A stretch of 64,000 nt of DNA from NCBI RefSeq assembly GCF_035594125.1, contig NW_026973754.1, forward strand, positions 210,001-274,000, read 5' to 3'. This document shows positions 1 through 64,000 of the stretch, one piece after another. The stretch is from Scylla paramamosain (lineage: Eukaryota; Arthropoda; Malacostraca; Decapoda; Portunidae). Position numbers and translations under genes: made by a program. The stretch's first letter is position 1, and each line of letters begins with the position of its first letter. The notes beneath the pieces were generated by a model that worked only from the letters and a program-made list of their open reading frames with translations, had not been told where the DNA came from and ran no database searches.

Positions 1-2
1 TA

Positions 3-42
<40 letters not shown>
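1..42. repeat. (TATC)n microsatellite
   Basis: Tetranucleotide array running off the left edge of the window. Confidence 0.95.
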
Positions 43-208
43 CGTCTGACTTATCATTATTCTGCTGTGGTACCTCACCTGTCTCCGTGTCCAATTACTG
101 TCACGCTACTTACCTGGCCTCACCTGTCCCTTGCTTTTTTAGTACCTTCGTTACCTACCAACTTTTTTTTCTTGACCAAAGTTATAAGTAATAGATTTAA
201 TGTCCAAT

Positions 209-210
<2 letters not shown>

Positions 211-276
<66 letters not shown>
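211..276. repeat. (CT)n microsatellite
   Basis: Uninterrupted dinucleotide tract. The sequence from 277 to 660 shows no exon signal; a short (AC)n lies at 521-540. Confidence 0.95.
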
Positions 277-280
<4 letters not shown>

Positions 281-659
281 GTCTGAATTCTTTTTAATGG
301 CCACAGAAGTCCAATTAGCCTTAAATGAGAGAGAGGCACGGTGTCAGCGTCATCAGGGAAAAGTTTTAATGAATTCAACCAGAACATTGGGAACCGTGAA
401 TGGCAAAATGTTAATCCGGAGCCGAAGAGTGAAAAGGTGAGGAGTGGAGCTCAGATTGCCAGTGGGAGAGAGGAGAGAGGAAAACACACTTACACCTCAC
501 ACTCATCCCAACAAACACAGACGCACACACACACACACACCTTCTGGAAAAATAAATATTGAGGTTAGGTCAGGTGTCGGGCGGAAGTGAGCCACCTGAC
601 ACCCCATCCTGTTCCCACACACACCTGGGTTCCTGCCTTCTCTAAAGTAATAGAATACA

Positions 660-2760
660 AGTGTAATGAGCCGTCAACAGGAGGCTATACGAGTATGGGA
701 AGGCAAGGCAAAGGACAGGCAGGGAAAAGCGAGGTTAATGTTAAGAGAAGGTAAGAGAGAGAAGATGTGGAAGAAAACAAACAGACAGAAAGGTAAAGGA
801 AGGGTTAGAAAAGGATAAAAAAAGAAAAGAAATGCTACGTTAAGGTTAAGAGATCATACTAAAGGCAAGGTATGGAAGAGCAAAGAGACGAAAATAAAAG
901 GAAAGATTAGAACAGGCAAACTTGAGGCAACAGAACGATAGGTAAAGGTAAAAGTAAGAAAGATTAGAGTAGGAAAAACAAGAGACGAAGAAAAGCTTAG
1001 GTTAAAAAACGATACGAAAGGGAAGGTGTGTAAGAAAACAGAGAGACAGTGAAAGATGAATGGAGGATTAGAGCAGACAAACCTGAGGCAAAATAAATGC
1101 AGAGGGGAAGGTGAGGAAGGGAACAAAAAGACAGTGAAAAGGAAAGGAAGGATTGGATAAAAAAAAAAGTAGAAAACTAAAATGTAAAAATATGCACGAA
1201 AGACACACACAGTTAAGGGAAATACAATAGAATATATGGAAAGGAGGAAAGAAGCAAAAAAAAAAAAAAAAAAAGATGAAAATAGTAAAAAGACGAAGGA
1301 TCACTACAAAGCTTGAATAATGTAAGGAAGAAATTTACAGTTATAAGAGAAAACAAATAAGAGGAAGGAGAAAACCAGGTAAGGATTAAAAAAAAAGGTT
1401 GAGAAAGGAACACAGAATTAAAGTTAAGTATATATGGAAGGGATGAAGGAGATAAAGAAAGTTACAATAATGGAGGATGCACAGTAGCGGCAATATAAAG
1501 CCAGGGAAATTAAAAATAAAGTTAAGGAAGGAAAACACAAAGGGAAGGGCAAGGAAAAATGAGGCAGATAAGATAAGGGCCAGTTTAGAGCAGGCAGAGA
1601 AGAGGCAGAGGAAAACTAAATAAAGATAAGAGAGAAAGAGAATAATAACAGAAGGTGTGGAGACGGAAATCAATAGGCAATGGAAAATAAGGGAAAGATA
1701 AGAGCAAGGAACTAATGAAGGAGAGAAGCAGAAAATAGAAACTGGTAGACATGGAAGGGATAAGAAAGAATGTAACTAATGGAAAAAAATAGAGAGAAAG
1801 GACAGAGAATAATAACGAAGAGGAAAAGGGACGAACGGTTGAATAGCTGGGATAGATAAGGAGAACAGAACAGGGGCTTGGAATGAACAGGAAGGACAAG
1901 GAGAACAGAGACAAAAATGGGAGAGACACAAACAAGAAAAAAAAAGGAAAGGAAGGCAGAAAAGGTAAAAAAGGGAAACAAGGGCAGGAAACTATAAGAA
2001 AAACAAGAAAAGAGAGATAACGAATGAAAAATGAGGAGAAAAAAAAGGAAAAAGATGGAAGCAAAAAAATGTAGATAATGAGGGGAACATGAGATGGTAA
2101 AAAAAGGGGAAAGAAAATTAGGAAAATATAAGGAAAACCTAGAAAAGGAGAGAGATAATAAATCAAGAATAAGAAGATAAAAAAAAAAAGAGGAAAAGTT
2201 GGAGGCGAAAAAGATGTCAATAATGAGAGTAACCAGACACTTAGAAAAAAAAAGAAACGATAAGAGAGAAAACTGCAAGAAAAGAATATAAAAACAAAAG
2301 AGAAAACGTACAAAATAACAAAAACAAACAAGCAAAAAATAATAACAGAAAAGAAAACGTAAGATCCTCACGATATCAGTGACAAAAAAGAAGGTAAGAA
2401 AGAATTGGCGGGATATGCAATCAAGGCTGAAAGGTGTGGTCAGGTAAGACGAGGGGCGGGGAGCGAGGCAGGGGTGATGGAGGCAGGGATAAGAAGGACA
2501 GGGATGAGAAAGACAGGGGTGAGAGAGGCAGTGAGAGAGGCAGGGTGAGGGAGACAGGGATGAGAAAGGCATCGGTTAAAGAGGTAGTGAAAAAGACAGG
2601 GATGAGGGAGATAGGTGAAAAAGGCAGTGAAAGAGGCAGGGGTGAAAAAGACAAGGGAGAGGGAGGCAAGGGTGAGAAAGACAGACGTGAGAGAAGCAGT
2701 GAAAGAGGGAGGATGAAAGATTCCGGGGAAAGAGAGGCAGCGAAGGAGGCGAGGTGAGGG
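660..2760. other. Two-kilobase purine-rich strand, no gene seen
   Basis: The plus strand is overwhelmingly A and G for about 2.1 kb. Degenerate units such as GAAAACAGAGAGACAGTGAAAG recur, and from 2430 on the repeat becomes GGCAGGGATGAGAAAGACAG. Long minus-strand reading frames here are Ser/Phe/Leu-rich products of the base bias, not genes. Confidence 0.75.
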
Positions 2761-2899
2761 AGGCAGGTTACTTTGCCACTCTGAGGGACTCGTGCTTCGG
2801 AGTAATTCGTCTGATGGGGGGGAGAGGGGAGGGGGGAGAGGAAGGTAATGCTGTCGGGGACGTAATGACTTCGGGAGAGATAATTTGTTGTGGTTCCTG

Positions 2900-3500
2900 A
2901 GATGAAGACGAGCTACCTGTTCTCCGCCTGATTCTCTTGTCCTCGCGTGCTCTAACCTACAGTAATGCCTTGTTTTTGTCCTCGTCTTGTTCTTTATCTT
3001 GCTCTTGTTTTCTGTTGTTAGCTTATCTTATTCCCGTCCTCGTTTTATTGTGATTCTCTTGTCCTCGCGTGCCCTAATCTATATCAATTAGTTGTTTTCG
3101 CTCTTCTTTTATTCTGTGTCTTATTCTCTTAGTTTCTCTTGGCGTGGGAGATAATTGTTGGGCTTATCCTATCCTCGTTCTCGTTTTCTTGTGTTTCTCT
3201 TATCCTGGCGTGCCCTAATCCACTGTAATTGCTTGTTTTCACTCTCTTTTTCTCCTTTGTTTTGTTTTCCTTTCCTTTTCTTAGCCTATTTTTCTGTGGG
3301 AAATCACTGCTACGTTTATCCTATTCTCGTTCTCGCTTTCATCTGCTTCTCTTGTCCTCGCCTGCCCTAAACCACTATAATCTCTTGTTTTCTTCCTCGT
3401 TTCATTCTCTGTCTTTATCTAGCGTTTTATTCCGAGTGTGTGTTTCCCACATGATAATTGCTAACTTCCTATCCTCGTCTCGCTTCAAAATTCTCACAAT
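2900..3500 (+). repeat. Degenerate tandem repeat, unit about 120-160 bp
   Basis: Four to five diverged units built around TCTCTTGTCCTCGCGTG followed by CCCTAATC and CTTGTTTTC (near 2935, 3055, 3190, 3345). T-rich and without coding signal. Confidence 0.65.
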
Positions 3501-3659
3501 CTCATGCTCTGTCATTAATGTCTCTTCCTTTACGAAAGATCTATTTCATTCCCGAGATCTGGACAAGTTATCTATTATCTCTTCATTTTGTGTCCCTCTT
3601 CTGGCCTCGCACTGTGTGTTTAACTAATAGTTCTGTCGTATTAACCGCCATATTAGGAA

Positions 3660-4325
3660 ATAATATAGGGGACACTTGAAGTTACCAGTTGAAGTTACAT
3701 GAGTTTTTAAAGGAAGTTTTTACGGTTCTAGTGACAGATTAACAAGATTTCTACATTATTAACAAGAGACATACTCCTGAAAACCCGGCTAATCATCTCT
3801 GTGGCCTTTGAAAGTAGTCGTGGTGAGAGAGCCAAGCGTTTCTGAATATGAGTCTAACTGTTCTCATCATTCCACGCACAGATTTCCAATTAAAATAGTA
3901 ATCTGATACACCAACATCTTAGAAAACGGAGAACAGGCGAGCACAGGTAACGGGACAAAGAAACAAACATAAATAGGGGATTTTTTTGCTATTTTCTTAT
4001 GTCAAGTGCCCCGTGAAAGGAGGATCAAAGAGCCATCAGTCTCGCGGGGGAAGGGATCCACCTTCTCGCTGGGGTAGAATAACAAGTGAATGTCTGGCGG
4101 CGGCGGCGGCGGCGGCGGCGTGCGTAGGGAGTCTTGGAACAACAGTCGCCAGAATTCAGAAACTCTTTGCGCTCTCACGATGACTATTTTCAAAGGCCAC
4201 AGAGATGATAAGCCGAGTTCTCAAGAGCGTTTTTCCTTTTAATAATACATAGACCGTGCTAATTTGTTACTAAAACCGTAGAAGAAAAAAATACTCAAAA
4301 AACCGTGTATCTTCAAGTAAAGCCT
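3660..4325. mobile_element. Foldback-type element with ~170-bp inverted ends
   Basis: The left end (ACTTGAAGTTAC onward, to about 3840) is matched in inverse orientation by 4150-4325. Both arms share ATCTCTGTGGCCTTTGAAA followed by GTGAGAG. Related single-arm copies occur near 31490-31690 and 57950-58100. A (GGC)n run sits at about 4097-4120. No transposase is present. Confidence 0.65.
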
Positions 4326-4519
4326 CTTGCAAGTAGTCTGAGGGCAACGTACGCCTTCATAACCCTAAGTCTTGAGTACAGGAAGAGCCGCGTCCTCCTG
4401 GCAGGGGACGAGGTAACCGGCCAAAAATACGAAGGAAAAACAAGGTGGGACGACGCACGCGGTCCAAGAGGCAGCGGGAACACAGTGCAGCATCATACTT
4501 CTTTCCCTGGACGTAGATG

Positions 4520-5160
4520 AGGAGAGCAGGTGAAAAGGAGTGGAAGGAGAAAGAAAAGAGGGAAGAATGTAAGAGAGGAAATAGAGGAGAGGGGGAGAAC
4601 GAAGAGAATGTAGAAGAGGAAGTAGAGAAAGGAGAAAACGAGAGAAAAATAGAAAGTAGGTAGAAGGTAGAGAAAGAAGAAAGTGTAGAAGAACAGGTGG
4701 AGTAAAGAGGAAGGAGATAGAAGAGAGGGGAGAATGTAGGAGAGGAATTGGGAAGGAGAGGAAGGAGAACGAAGGAAATGTAGAAGAGGATGTAGAATAA
4801 GAAAAAAAGAAGAAAAAGAAAGAAAGAAGAAAGTAGAGAAATAAGAGAATGTAGGAGAGGTGAAGTGTAGAGGGAGGAGAAAGAAGAGAGAGAGGGGAAT
4901 ATATCATAATTAACTTTTCTGGACGTGGAATGAAAGTAGAAAGTAGAGACGAGAGGGAGGAAAACAGGGAAGGAGAGAAGGTATAACACTTTCTCCTTCA
5001 AGACGTAAGATACTCGTAAAGGAAGATAGCAGAGAGTAGAGGGAGAGACAGAGAGGAGCAAATGTATCATAATTTCTTTTCCTGAAATTAAGAGGAGAGG
5101 GAGAAGTAGAGAGGTGAGGGAAGTGAAAGAGGAGAGAAGAGGATCCATCATACTTTCATT
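4520..5160. other. Purine-rich degenerate repeats, no gene seen
   Basis: Repeats of AGAGGAAGTAGAGAAAGGAG and similar. The long minus-strand reading frames across it are low-complexity. Confidence 0.7.
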
Positions 5161-5165
5161 CCATG

Positions 5166-5265
<100 letters not shown>

Positions 5266-5665
5266 CTTTGAGTTGCACCGACACACCCTTAGCACGCTAC
5301 CAGACCTGACCTTCGCCTTGTTTTGGACTCTACAAGTTTCAGAAAGCAAGCAAAACAAGTAAAGCAAGTAAAACAAGAAGACGAGGACCCGAGCCCCGTG
5401 TGGTTAGTGAGGCAGTAACTTCAAACAACTGCGTCCCAACATGGAGTAGTCAGAAGGCTCTCTCCTCTCAACCCCCCCCCCTCCCCCGCTGAATCACTTA
5501 ATTGTGGCGTTAATTGTGGCGAACCGGTGGTTATGTCCCGCGTGATGTGTACTTGTGAATATATGTAAATAAAGAATATGAGGATTTTTCTTTACTGGTT
5601 CATTGCAAGGCTGAACTTCAAGGTAGCGTAGAAATCAAAGAGTTTACCTTAACTTTCTCCCCACG

Positions 5666-5769
<104 letters not shown>

Positions 5770-6159
5770 CTGACCCACTCACCAACCGACCGACAAACAG
5801 ACAGACCGAGAAACGCAGAAACAGTAAAGCGATAGATATAACTCGATACAAGGCTGTTTGGTGGCTGTTCGGCTCCTCCACGGGAACATGAGCCGGGAAG
5901 TCGTTTAATCTAAGAGAAGCAGGATGAGACGACTATTTTAGCCGAGTAATGGCCATGTTGGGCTTGGTGGATCAGCGGGGTGGTATAGACAGTTGGATCT
6001 GCTGGAGATAAAAACTACAATACCAGGTTTTGGGTTTATATAGAAGGGCAGTGCTTTATATAATCGTGAAAGGGGACCACACGGGTATTACTGCGCTGTG
6101 GCATTGAGGGCTTTGTATGATGGGATGGTGTTGTGGCTTCAATCTTGGAACGGGACATG

Positions 6160-6540
6160 ATGATGATAGGAACATACGAACATAAATAAGGGAAACAAGG
6201 GAAGGTGCATGAACAGGAAAATAAGGAAAGCTCCTAAAACATAAGGAAAAATTTGGGATGCTGCATGAAGATGAGGGAAAATATGGGAAGCTGCAAGAAC
6301 TTTAAGGGAAAATAAGGGAAGCTGCAACATAAATAAGAGAAAGTAAGTTAAGCTACAAGAACATAAGGGAAAATTTGGGATGCATGAGCATGAGGGAAAA
6401 TAAGGGAAGCTGCAAGAACAAACTCAGGGAAAATAAGGAAAACTGAAATAACAAACTCAGGGAAAATAAGGGAAGCTTCTACATAAATATGAGAAAATAA
6501 GAGAACCTGGATGAACATAAGGGAAAATAAGAAGCACGTC
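6160..6540. repeat. Degenerate minisatellite (AACATAAGGGAAAATAAGG units)
   Basis: About ten imperfect units of 30-60 bp built on ATAAGGGAAAATAAGGGAAG followed by CTGCAAGAAC. The unit resembles the reverse complement of the 3' tail of the non-LTR fragments at 18.7 and 34.8 kb, from which it may have grown. Confidence 0.6.
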
Positions 6541-6772
6541 AAGCCTAAATGTGACAGTTTCTCGTATGATAGACTGGAAAACCAAAGAAAAGTTTTGGTG
6601 AAGGTAAAGATAATGCAAGAATGTAACGAGCGAAAATATGTACATAACTAAGCAAAATATGTTTGGAATTCTCAGATTTTGGGCAATTGAGAGAATGTGA
6701 TGTTAGACTAAAGAGAGAAAGAAAAATAGATGTACGCACGTAAGAAAGAAATTATAAAAGAAAAGGTAAGAG

Positions 6773-6774
<2 letters not shown>

Positions 6775-6842
<68 letters not shown>
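6775..6842. repeat. (AC)n microsatellite
   Basis: Perfect tract. 6843-7733 is non-repetitive; a minus-strand frame with a hydrophobic stretch at 6875-7177 has no splice support and is not called. Confidence 0.95.
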
Positions 6843-6844
<2 letters not shown>

Positions 6845-7730
6845 AGAGCACCACAGCAAATAGCGCTCGAGAGTTTAGGATAATGGGAAGGTCAAATGAA
6901 AGTTACGAGCAGATTCCCAAACGACGCCACAGTCACCAGCTGCGTCCTGAGGCGGCCACACGCGTCCCCTCACGCCCGCCTCTTTGTGGGTCACGGGGGG
7001 AGGGACACAAAGGAATACAAAGAAAGCTTCACTCAGCAACAGATCTCCTTTCCCTGACTTGACTGTTTGAATGTGGTACAGTAACCATTCTAAGAGTAGG
7101 AAGGCCAGGAAAGCAAAGCAGAAGGCTCCCCACCCGCTACTCACAACACCCAAAACCGGCCTGAAAACAAACGACACAGTGTTGCAGTGAAAAACTAACA
7201 GGAGAAAAGAAGAAAATTAAAATCTCAACATGAAATCTACGAGTAATGAAAATAAGGCATAGGTTTCAATTATGTATAATGCATATGTGCGGATGTGTGG
7301 GTGTGTGGGTGCGTTTGTGGGTGTGGGCACGGGGTGGGTGTGACGGCGTGGTGAGGCCGCCTTGATTGCTGTTGGGAGGCACCACTTAATCACGCCGTCT
7401 TCTTTTTAACTTTCAACTCGCTAAAGATTCAGTATTTATTTTATATTATATACTTAGTTTGCTGGAAAAGTGTCGACGCTCTTTGAACTCCCGAGACTCC
7501 TCAGGCGTATGACTCTATATTAATGGGAAAGGCTCGGTAAATAAAACCACAATATTTATAAAGTGCAATTACTCTGTTCTTTATCTGAATATTTCAAGCT
7601 TATCTTAATCTACATAAAAGGAGACTGTTCAGTATTTATATAGGACAATTGTGTATTATTTTCTACATATTTCTGAAGTTCTGAAGTATACTGCATGCAA
7701 CGAGACTCGTATTTATATAGTCCAATTAGT

Positions 7731-7733
<3 letters not shown>

Positions 7734-7801
<68 letters not shown>
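7734..7801. repeat. (CT)n microsatellite
   Basis: Perfect tract. 7802-8570 holds nothing recognisable; it is AT-rich to about 8220 and then GC- and proline-codon-rich. Confidence 0.95.
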
Positions 7802-7804
<3 letters not shown>

Positions 7805-8577
7805 GTTCTTTCATGCATATCTAAGTCCACATAAAAAGAGGCTGTTTTAGCATTCATGAGCCACGAGTAAGGTGAATAATTTGATCAAGTTTCAAGTCTA
7901 ATAGATACGAGTTTTCACCAGCATCAATCCCTCCACCTGCGATAGGAAGAAAAGTTATATTTTCCTGCAAAAACACGTATTTCCTAACAAAGAAGAAAAT
8001 GTTAATGGTTTCCCGCTAAACTGCAATACGAAAGTGGCTCTCTGCAGCGCGATTCTTAAGCTTAGAGGTTGTATTCTATCTCGACTTGAGCAATTGGTTT
8101 TAAGATTGTAGATCCTGATAATGACGTTTATTTATTTATTTTCCCTACTTTCCTACGCTCCGAAAACATCGTATATATCCCTTATATAATTTAAACTTTT
8201 CGTCTATATCATGTGAAAGACATTAAAAGAAAAGCGAAGCTACAATGTCCATCACGAGGTCCATCGCAATCATCAGCCTTGAAATGTAACAATAGTGAAT
8301 CTCATGTACGCCTCTTTCATTTGCAGCCTTTACCAGTCCGCCACCCACCACAACCTACATTACTTTCCTTGCAGCTTCTCGTCTTCAACAAACCCCAAGG
8401 ATACCCCACAACTGTGCCCCTGGAGATCGGCCCCGTTCCGCCCCACCCCGCCCGGCCCCGCTCCGATACACAGCCCTCGTCGCCCCGTCTTGCGGCCCTC
8501 GGCTGCTGGCGGCCCTTGGATCATTCCCGTCCCACGCCACAGTCCAGGAATCCTGTCCTCCCGTCAGCCATCCCGTC

Positions 8578-8643
8578 CCGCACCTCTACAGGCCAGCCAG
8601 CCCCTCAGTCCCGCACCTCTACAGGCCAGCCAGCCCCTCAGTC
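8578..8643. repeat. 33-bp direct duplication
   Basis: Two identical 33-bp units beginning CCGCACCTCTACAGGCCAGC, head to tail. Confidence 0.9.
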
Positions 8644-8689
8644 CGGCGTGACTCTGAGGTGGTCGCTGACGGACTCGTGTGGTGAACTT

Positions 8690-10150
8690 AGCAATCCGCC
8701 AAACAGACAGACTTATAAAGAAAAGAAAGACATATTTGGGCCTCACTTGTCCCTTGCTTTCAACAGCTTTTGAGTCTACCCCATTATAATTAACCAAATA
8801 TGAAGAAATAGGAGAATAAGAAACTTCAAGAGGAATCTTACATTGGGTAGAGGAGTCTATTAGCGACTGGTTTTTACAGTCTACCATTAGTGAGTTAGCT
8901 GCAAGAAAATCGGTTCCCAAAATTGGATGTATAACGTCTGCAATGACGAAAGACCAAGGGAAAGAACGCCTAATACATCGTATCCCAAGGTCTACATCGA
9001 CTTCACCATAACAACGTATGGGTTTACCTGACGCATTAGTAAGAGTAACAGCAGTTGGCCTGAGGAATGGATTCATTAGGTAGCAGCGAAAGTGATGAAC
9101 CAGTATCTATCAAAAATTGGTAATTCTTGCAACCGATTGTGGCACTTACTCTAAGTGGCAGTCCGACGGTCGCAACTGATATTTCTACGGACTGCCCTAC
9201 TAGTTTCCCGCCTGGTGGAATACGCGAGCGGGGGAAGAAGAACGAGAATTAGGGCGAGAATCTGGCAAAATATTAGAAGCTGTAGAAGAAAGTATACACC
9301 ATCGTTTACATGATTTTGCCCTGTTACCATAATACAGATGGTACCTGCACACCTGAGGACGCTGACCTTCATGAAAGGCGCACACTCCAATGGGAACACA
9401 AGTTCTAGAAAATACATTATCCTGACAAGCTGAAGTGAAATCTGGGCCTCTATTACCATTATCTCTGTTCTGGCTCGCAGGCCTGGACCCTTGTCTACCT
9501 TCCACCATGGAAACATTAGCGCTGTTGTTTACACTCGCATTACTTGAGCCATAGGCCAACAATGTCTCAGCTACACGAGCCAGTTCCTCTAGTGTAGAGC
9601 TCTCCTCATATGTCACTAGGAAAGGTCTGATGCTACTAGGTAATGCTTTCAAAAACTTTAACTTTATAAAGGAATCATCCACCCCTAGTTGAGCAGCTAT
9701 TTTACGCAACTCTCTCAAATACGTGGAAGGTCTGTCACACATTATGTTTTGATTAACAAGAGAGTCAAAAAGTTCAGGCTTTGACCTGGTGAAAAGAGAT
9801 ATCAAAGATTGCTTTAATTCACCATAGTCTGAAGAATTGATGACTTCATCACTCAATTGATTGATTACTCTAAGTGGCAAATTTGATAATATATGGTGAA
9901 ATTTGGTACTTGAAACAATGATCTTGGCAAGAACAAACTGTGATTCAATTATTGTAAACCAGCGTGTTACTGAAGTCTCATCAAAGGGTGGTGGTTTGAC
10001 GGCAACACCTGCGGTCACGGAAGGAACACTATCCTGCGACGCACTAGATGTAAGTAGCGAACCCTCGTCCTGGTTCTGCATAGTTCCAAGGGCATAGATT
10101 CCAAACAGGACAAAAGTAAAATAATAGAGTACCTGGAGGACCAGCATATA
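8690..10150 (-). mobile_element. Gypsy (Ty3)-type retrotransposon remnant: gag and protease only
   Basis: The gag-like frame (10081 down to 9200) holds P-P-P-F-D-E-T-S-V-T-R-W-F near its start, the capsid-type L-x-x-L-x-x-R-S-x-P-E-L region and a C-x-Y-H-x-x-Y-G-x-x-A-x-x-C knuckle-like end. It is followed in another frame by a retropepsin with D-T-G-S at 9096-9107 and I-L-G-T-D-F-L further on. A frame change falls about 15 nt after the active site. Reverse transcriptase, RNase H and integrase are absent. No LTR was identified; 10151-10550 may be leader sequence. Confidence 0.82.
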
Positions 10151-10930
10151 GTCACTGTGTAGTTATAGTCTGCCACCAATCACCACAGTCCGTAGGCCAT
10201 CCCTGCCTCCACGATGATCACGTTACGTCTGGTCACTCCGGGGTCACCACATGTGGAGCGGGGATCGGTACGGAAACCTTCCAGACAGGTGCCCTGAGTT
10301 TATTTGCGGGCGCTGTCCACAGGCACAGTTAGATTCCTCAGACACGGTCACAGCAAATATACAACAACAGAGAGGCCCAAACTCCAGGTGGTGCTTAAAT
10401 CACAATAAAGGAAAACCATTGCAGGCGTGTGTGTGGTGTTTTTGGTAGGCGTCCAGTCAGCCGAATGCCGAGACCGTGGCAGTACCCAACGAGGTGTAAA
10501 CCGCATTACTGGAACCTACCTCGAACTTCTAATGGTTTATCTATGTACTCCTACATGTGTGTGTGTGTGTGTGTGGCAAGGAGGGGGTGGAAATAACTAT
10601 GCATGACAGAAAGGTTTAAATGTGTGTGTGGAGGAAAGTGTGCATTAAAAAAATAAATAGGAATACAGAATGAGTGAAGAAGAGGATAATGAAGGATAAG
10701 GTAGAGGAGAAAGAATACAGCAAAGATGAAGAAAAAGATATTGAAAGATGAGATATGATAAGAAGGAAAAAGAATACACTGCAGGAGGAGAAAAAGGATG
10801 TAAATGAAGGATATAACAGAAAAGTATAATGAAAGATAGAATAGAAGCAAAAAGAACACAGGAGGCATGAAGAAAAGAATATTACTGAAGGATGCGAGAG
10901 GAAAAAACACACTCACCAAGGCCAACAAAA

Positions 10931-10931
<1 letters not shown>

Positions 10932-11022
<91 letters not shown>
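10932..11022. repeat. (GA)n microsatellite
   Basis: Perfect tract about 90 bp, followed at 11023-11110 by a short minus-oriented 3' fragment of non-LTR family A (CACTGAGGTGCCAGTCTCTA motif). 10556-10574 is a short (GT)n; 10575-10930 is A-rich without gene signal. Confidence 0.9.
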
Positions 11023-11024
<2 letters not shown>

Positions 11025-11190
11025 TAAAATAAAATATAAAATAAATAAAAAAATGAAAAGGCTCACTGAGGTGCCAGTCTCTACATGACAGAGCCAAAAG
11101 AATTACTCTAAAGTTAAGAAGTGTCTTGTATAAGGAAGTACAGACACAGACAGGAGCTCCAGACTTTACCAGACTGACACCAATACTCAC

Positions 11191-63210
<52,020 letters not shown>

Positions 63211-63827
63211 CTGGGATGGTAAAGAGAAGAGAGACATGTTGGTGTGTGGCAGTGAACAGAGAGAGAAGAATGCATTGAGAGAAAGAAAAAGAGAGATGTA
63301 TTCTCATGTTTCTGCATCTTATCTCAGCCACTTCTATCAGGTCCTGGTGAAAGTTACTGGGATTTTCCAGGATGTTTTCATTATAGTAGTGAAAGGTTAG
63401 CAAGGATTCTATGTCTTTATTAGATCTGGGGAAAACTATTGTTGTTTTCAAGGATATTTTCACAATCTAACATGGATTCTATGCCATTAACTGAGTGTGG
63501 TGGAAACTGTTGTGGTTTTCAAGGATGTTTTCCTGATTGTAATGAGGTTAACAAGGATTATATACTGTTAATAGATTTTGGTGGAAAGTATTGTGGCTTT
63601 CAAGAGTTCTTTCATAACTGTAATCATAAATGAACAAGATTCTACACCATTAACAGATTCTGAGGGAAAGTATTGTGACTTAAGCGTGGTGAATCCTTTA
63701 AAATTCAGATCTGCACCATCACACACCACTGCTACTATTCACAACCACTACTATACACCTTGAGAACCTGCACCAGAATGGCAGTAAGTCACCAAACTCA
63801 CCAGAACTGAATGAACTCACACCTACA

Positions 63828-63859
<32 letters not shown>

Positions 63860-64000
63860 CTTATGGCCCACACACAACACACCTTCAGAATCTGCAACAG
63901 AACAGCAATAAGTCACTCACCAGAAGTCAATGAACTCAGACCTACACACTATTCTTCCTCCTCACAGCCTTTCATAGCCTATATACAGCACAGAACAACA
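63211..64000. other. Intron at right edge with local duplications
   Basis: 63330-63690 is built of units with TTTTCAAGGATGTTTTC. 63755-63955 holds a two-fold repeat of about 125 bp (CACCTT(G/C)AGAA(C/T)CTGCA ... CCTACACACTA). No further exon was found. Confidence 0.65.

Noticed and set aside
1585..2572. Long minus-strand reading frames (up to 286 codons) rich in Ser, Phe and Leu
   Set aside because: They are a by-product of the purine-rich plus strand. No domain, splice or start context supports them.
6875..7177. Possible transmembrane exon of the PKHD1L1-like gene
   Set aside because: A hydrophobic run (A-F-C-F-A-F-L-A-F-L-L-L-E-W-L-L) exists, but no acceptor or donor gives the right phase and the rest is not family-like.
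8213..8773. 186-codon plus-strand proline-rich frame
   Set aside because: Lies across a GC-rich patch, a 33-bp duplication and the end of a gypsy remnant; no recognisable domain.

Overview
The window is animal DNA, most probably from a decapod crustacean. That reading rests on four things: very dense (AG)n, (AC)n and (AAT)n microsatellites, a copia element resembling crustacean GalEa-type copies, several non-LTR retrotransposon families, and genes cut into short exons. The species cannot be fixed from sequence alone. No bacterial operon, CRISPR array, rRNA or tRNA gene was seen.

The only host gene I can recognise is one large minus-strand gene of the fibrocystin family (fibrocystin-L / PKHD1L1-like). 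I traced 34 exons from 63210 down to 11191, about 5.66 kb of coding sequence (roughly 1,886 codons). Exon phases agree at every junction. In 5'->3' order the exons carry: the end of the first G8 module and its parallel beta-helix (63.2-56.5 kb); the linker with the conserved P-G-Q-S-R segment (53.1-46.3 kb); the second G8 domain (41.3-34.5 kb); its beta-helix (33.6-25.8 kb); the conserved W-C-A-G-Y region and following C-terminal ectodomain (25.3-20.3 kb); and beta-sandwich repeats (20.1-18.4 kb). Two weaker exons (14.7 and 11.2 kb) splice in phase. The N-terminal IPT/TIG region lies beyond the right edge. The transmembrane and cytoplasmic end was not found.

The gene copy looks damaged. Three in-frame TGA codons lie in conserved exons (57784, 39755, 29654) and one exon is a nucleotide short (22018-22217). 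This is either recent loss of function, a null allele, or assembly error.

The introns are filled with mobile DNA. There is a near-intact copia element with 241-bp LTRs differing at one base and a 5-bp target duplication. There are two full-length copies of one non-LTR family in opposite orientations, a second non-LTR family with one long and several truncated copies, and a third at 53.4-56.3 kb. DNA transposons include an internally deleted hAT, a mariner-like MITE, a PIF/Harbinger fragment plus MITE, and a foldback element. A gypsy gag-protease remnant lies near 9 kb. The left 11 kb has no convincing exon and is mostly purine-rich tandem sequence and repeats.

The most unusual signal is structural. 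Several 5' splice sites of this gene have been copied. A hAset of cases exists: the hAT insertion used the donor as its target-site duplication; three separate tandem arrays (at 32.4, 22.0 and 18.3 kb) repeat the donor or exon end; a 78-bp palindrome mirrors an exon end with its donor; and antisense retrotransposon tails rich in (AC) end on or near donors. I found no evidence of a novel multi-gene system.
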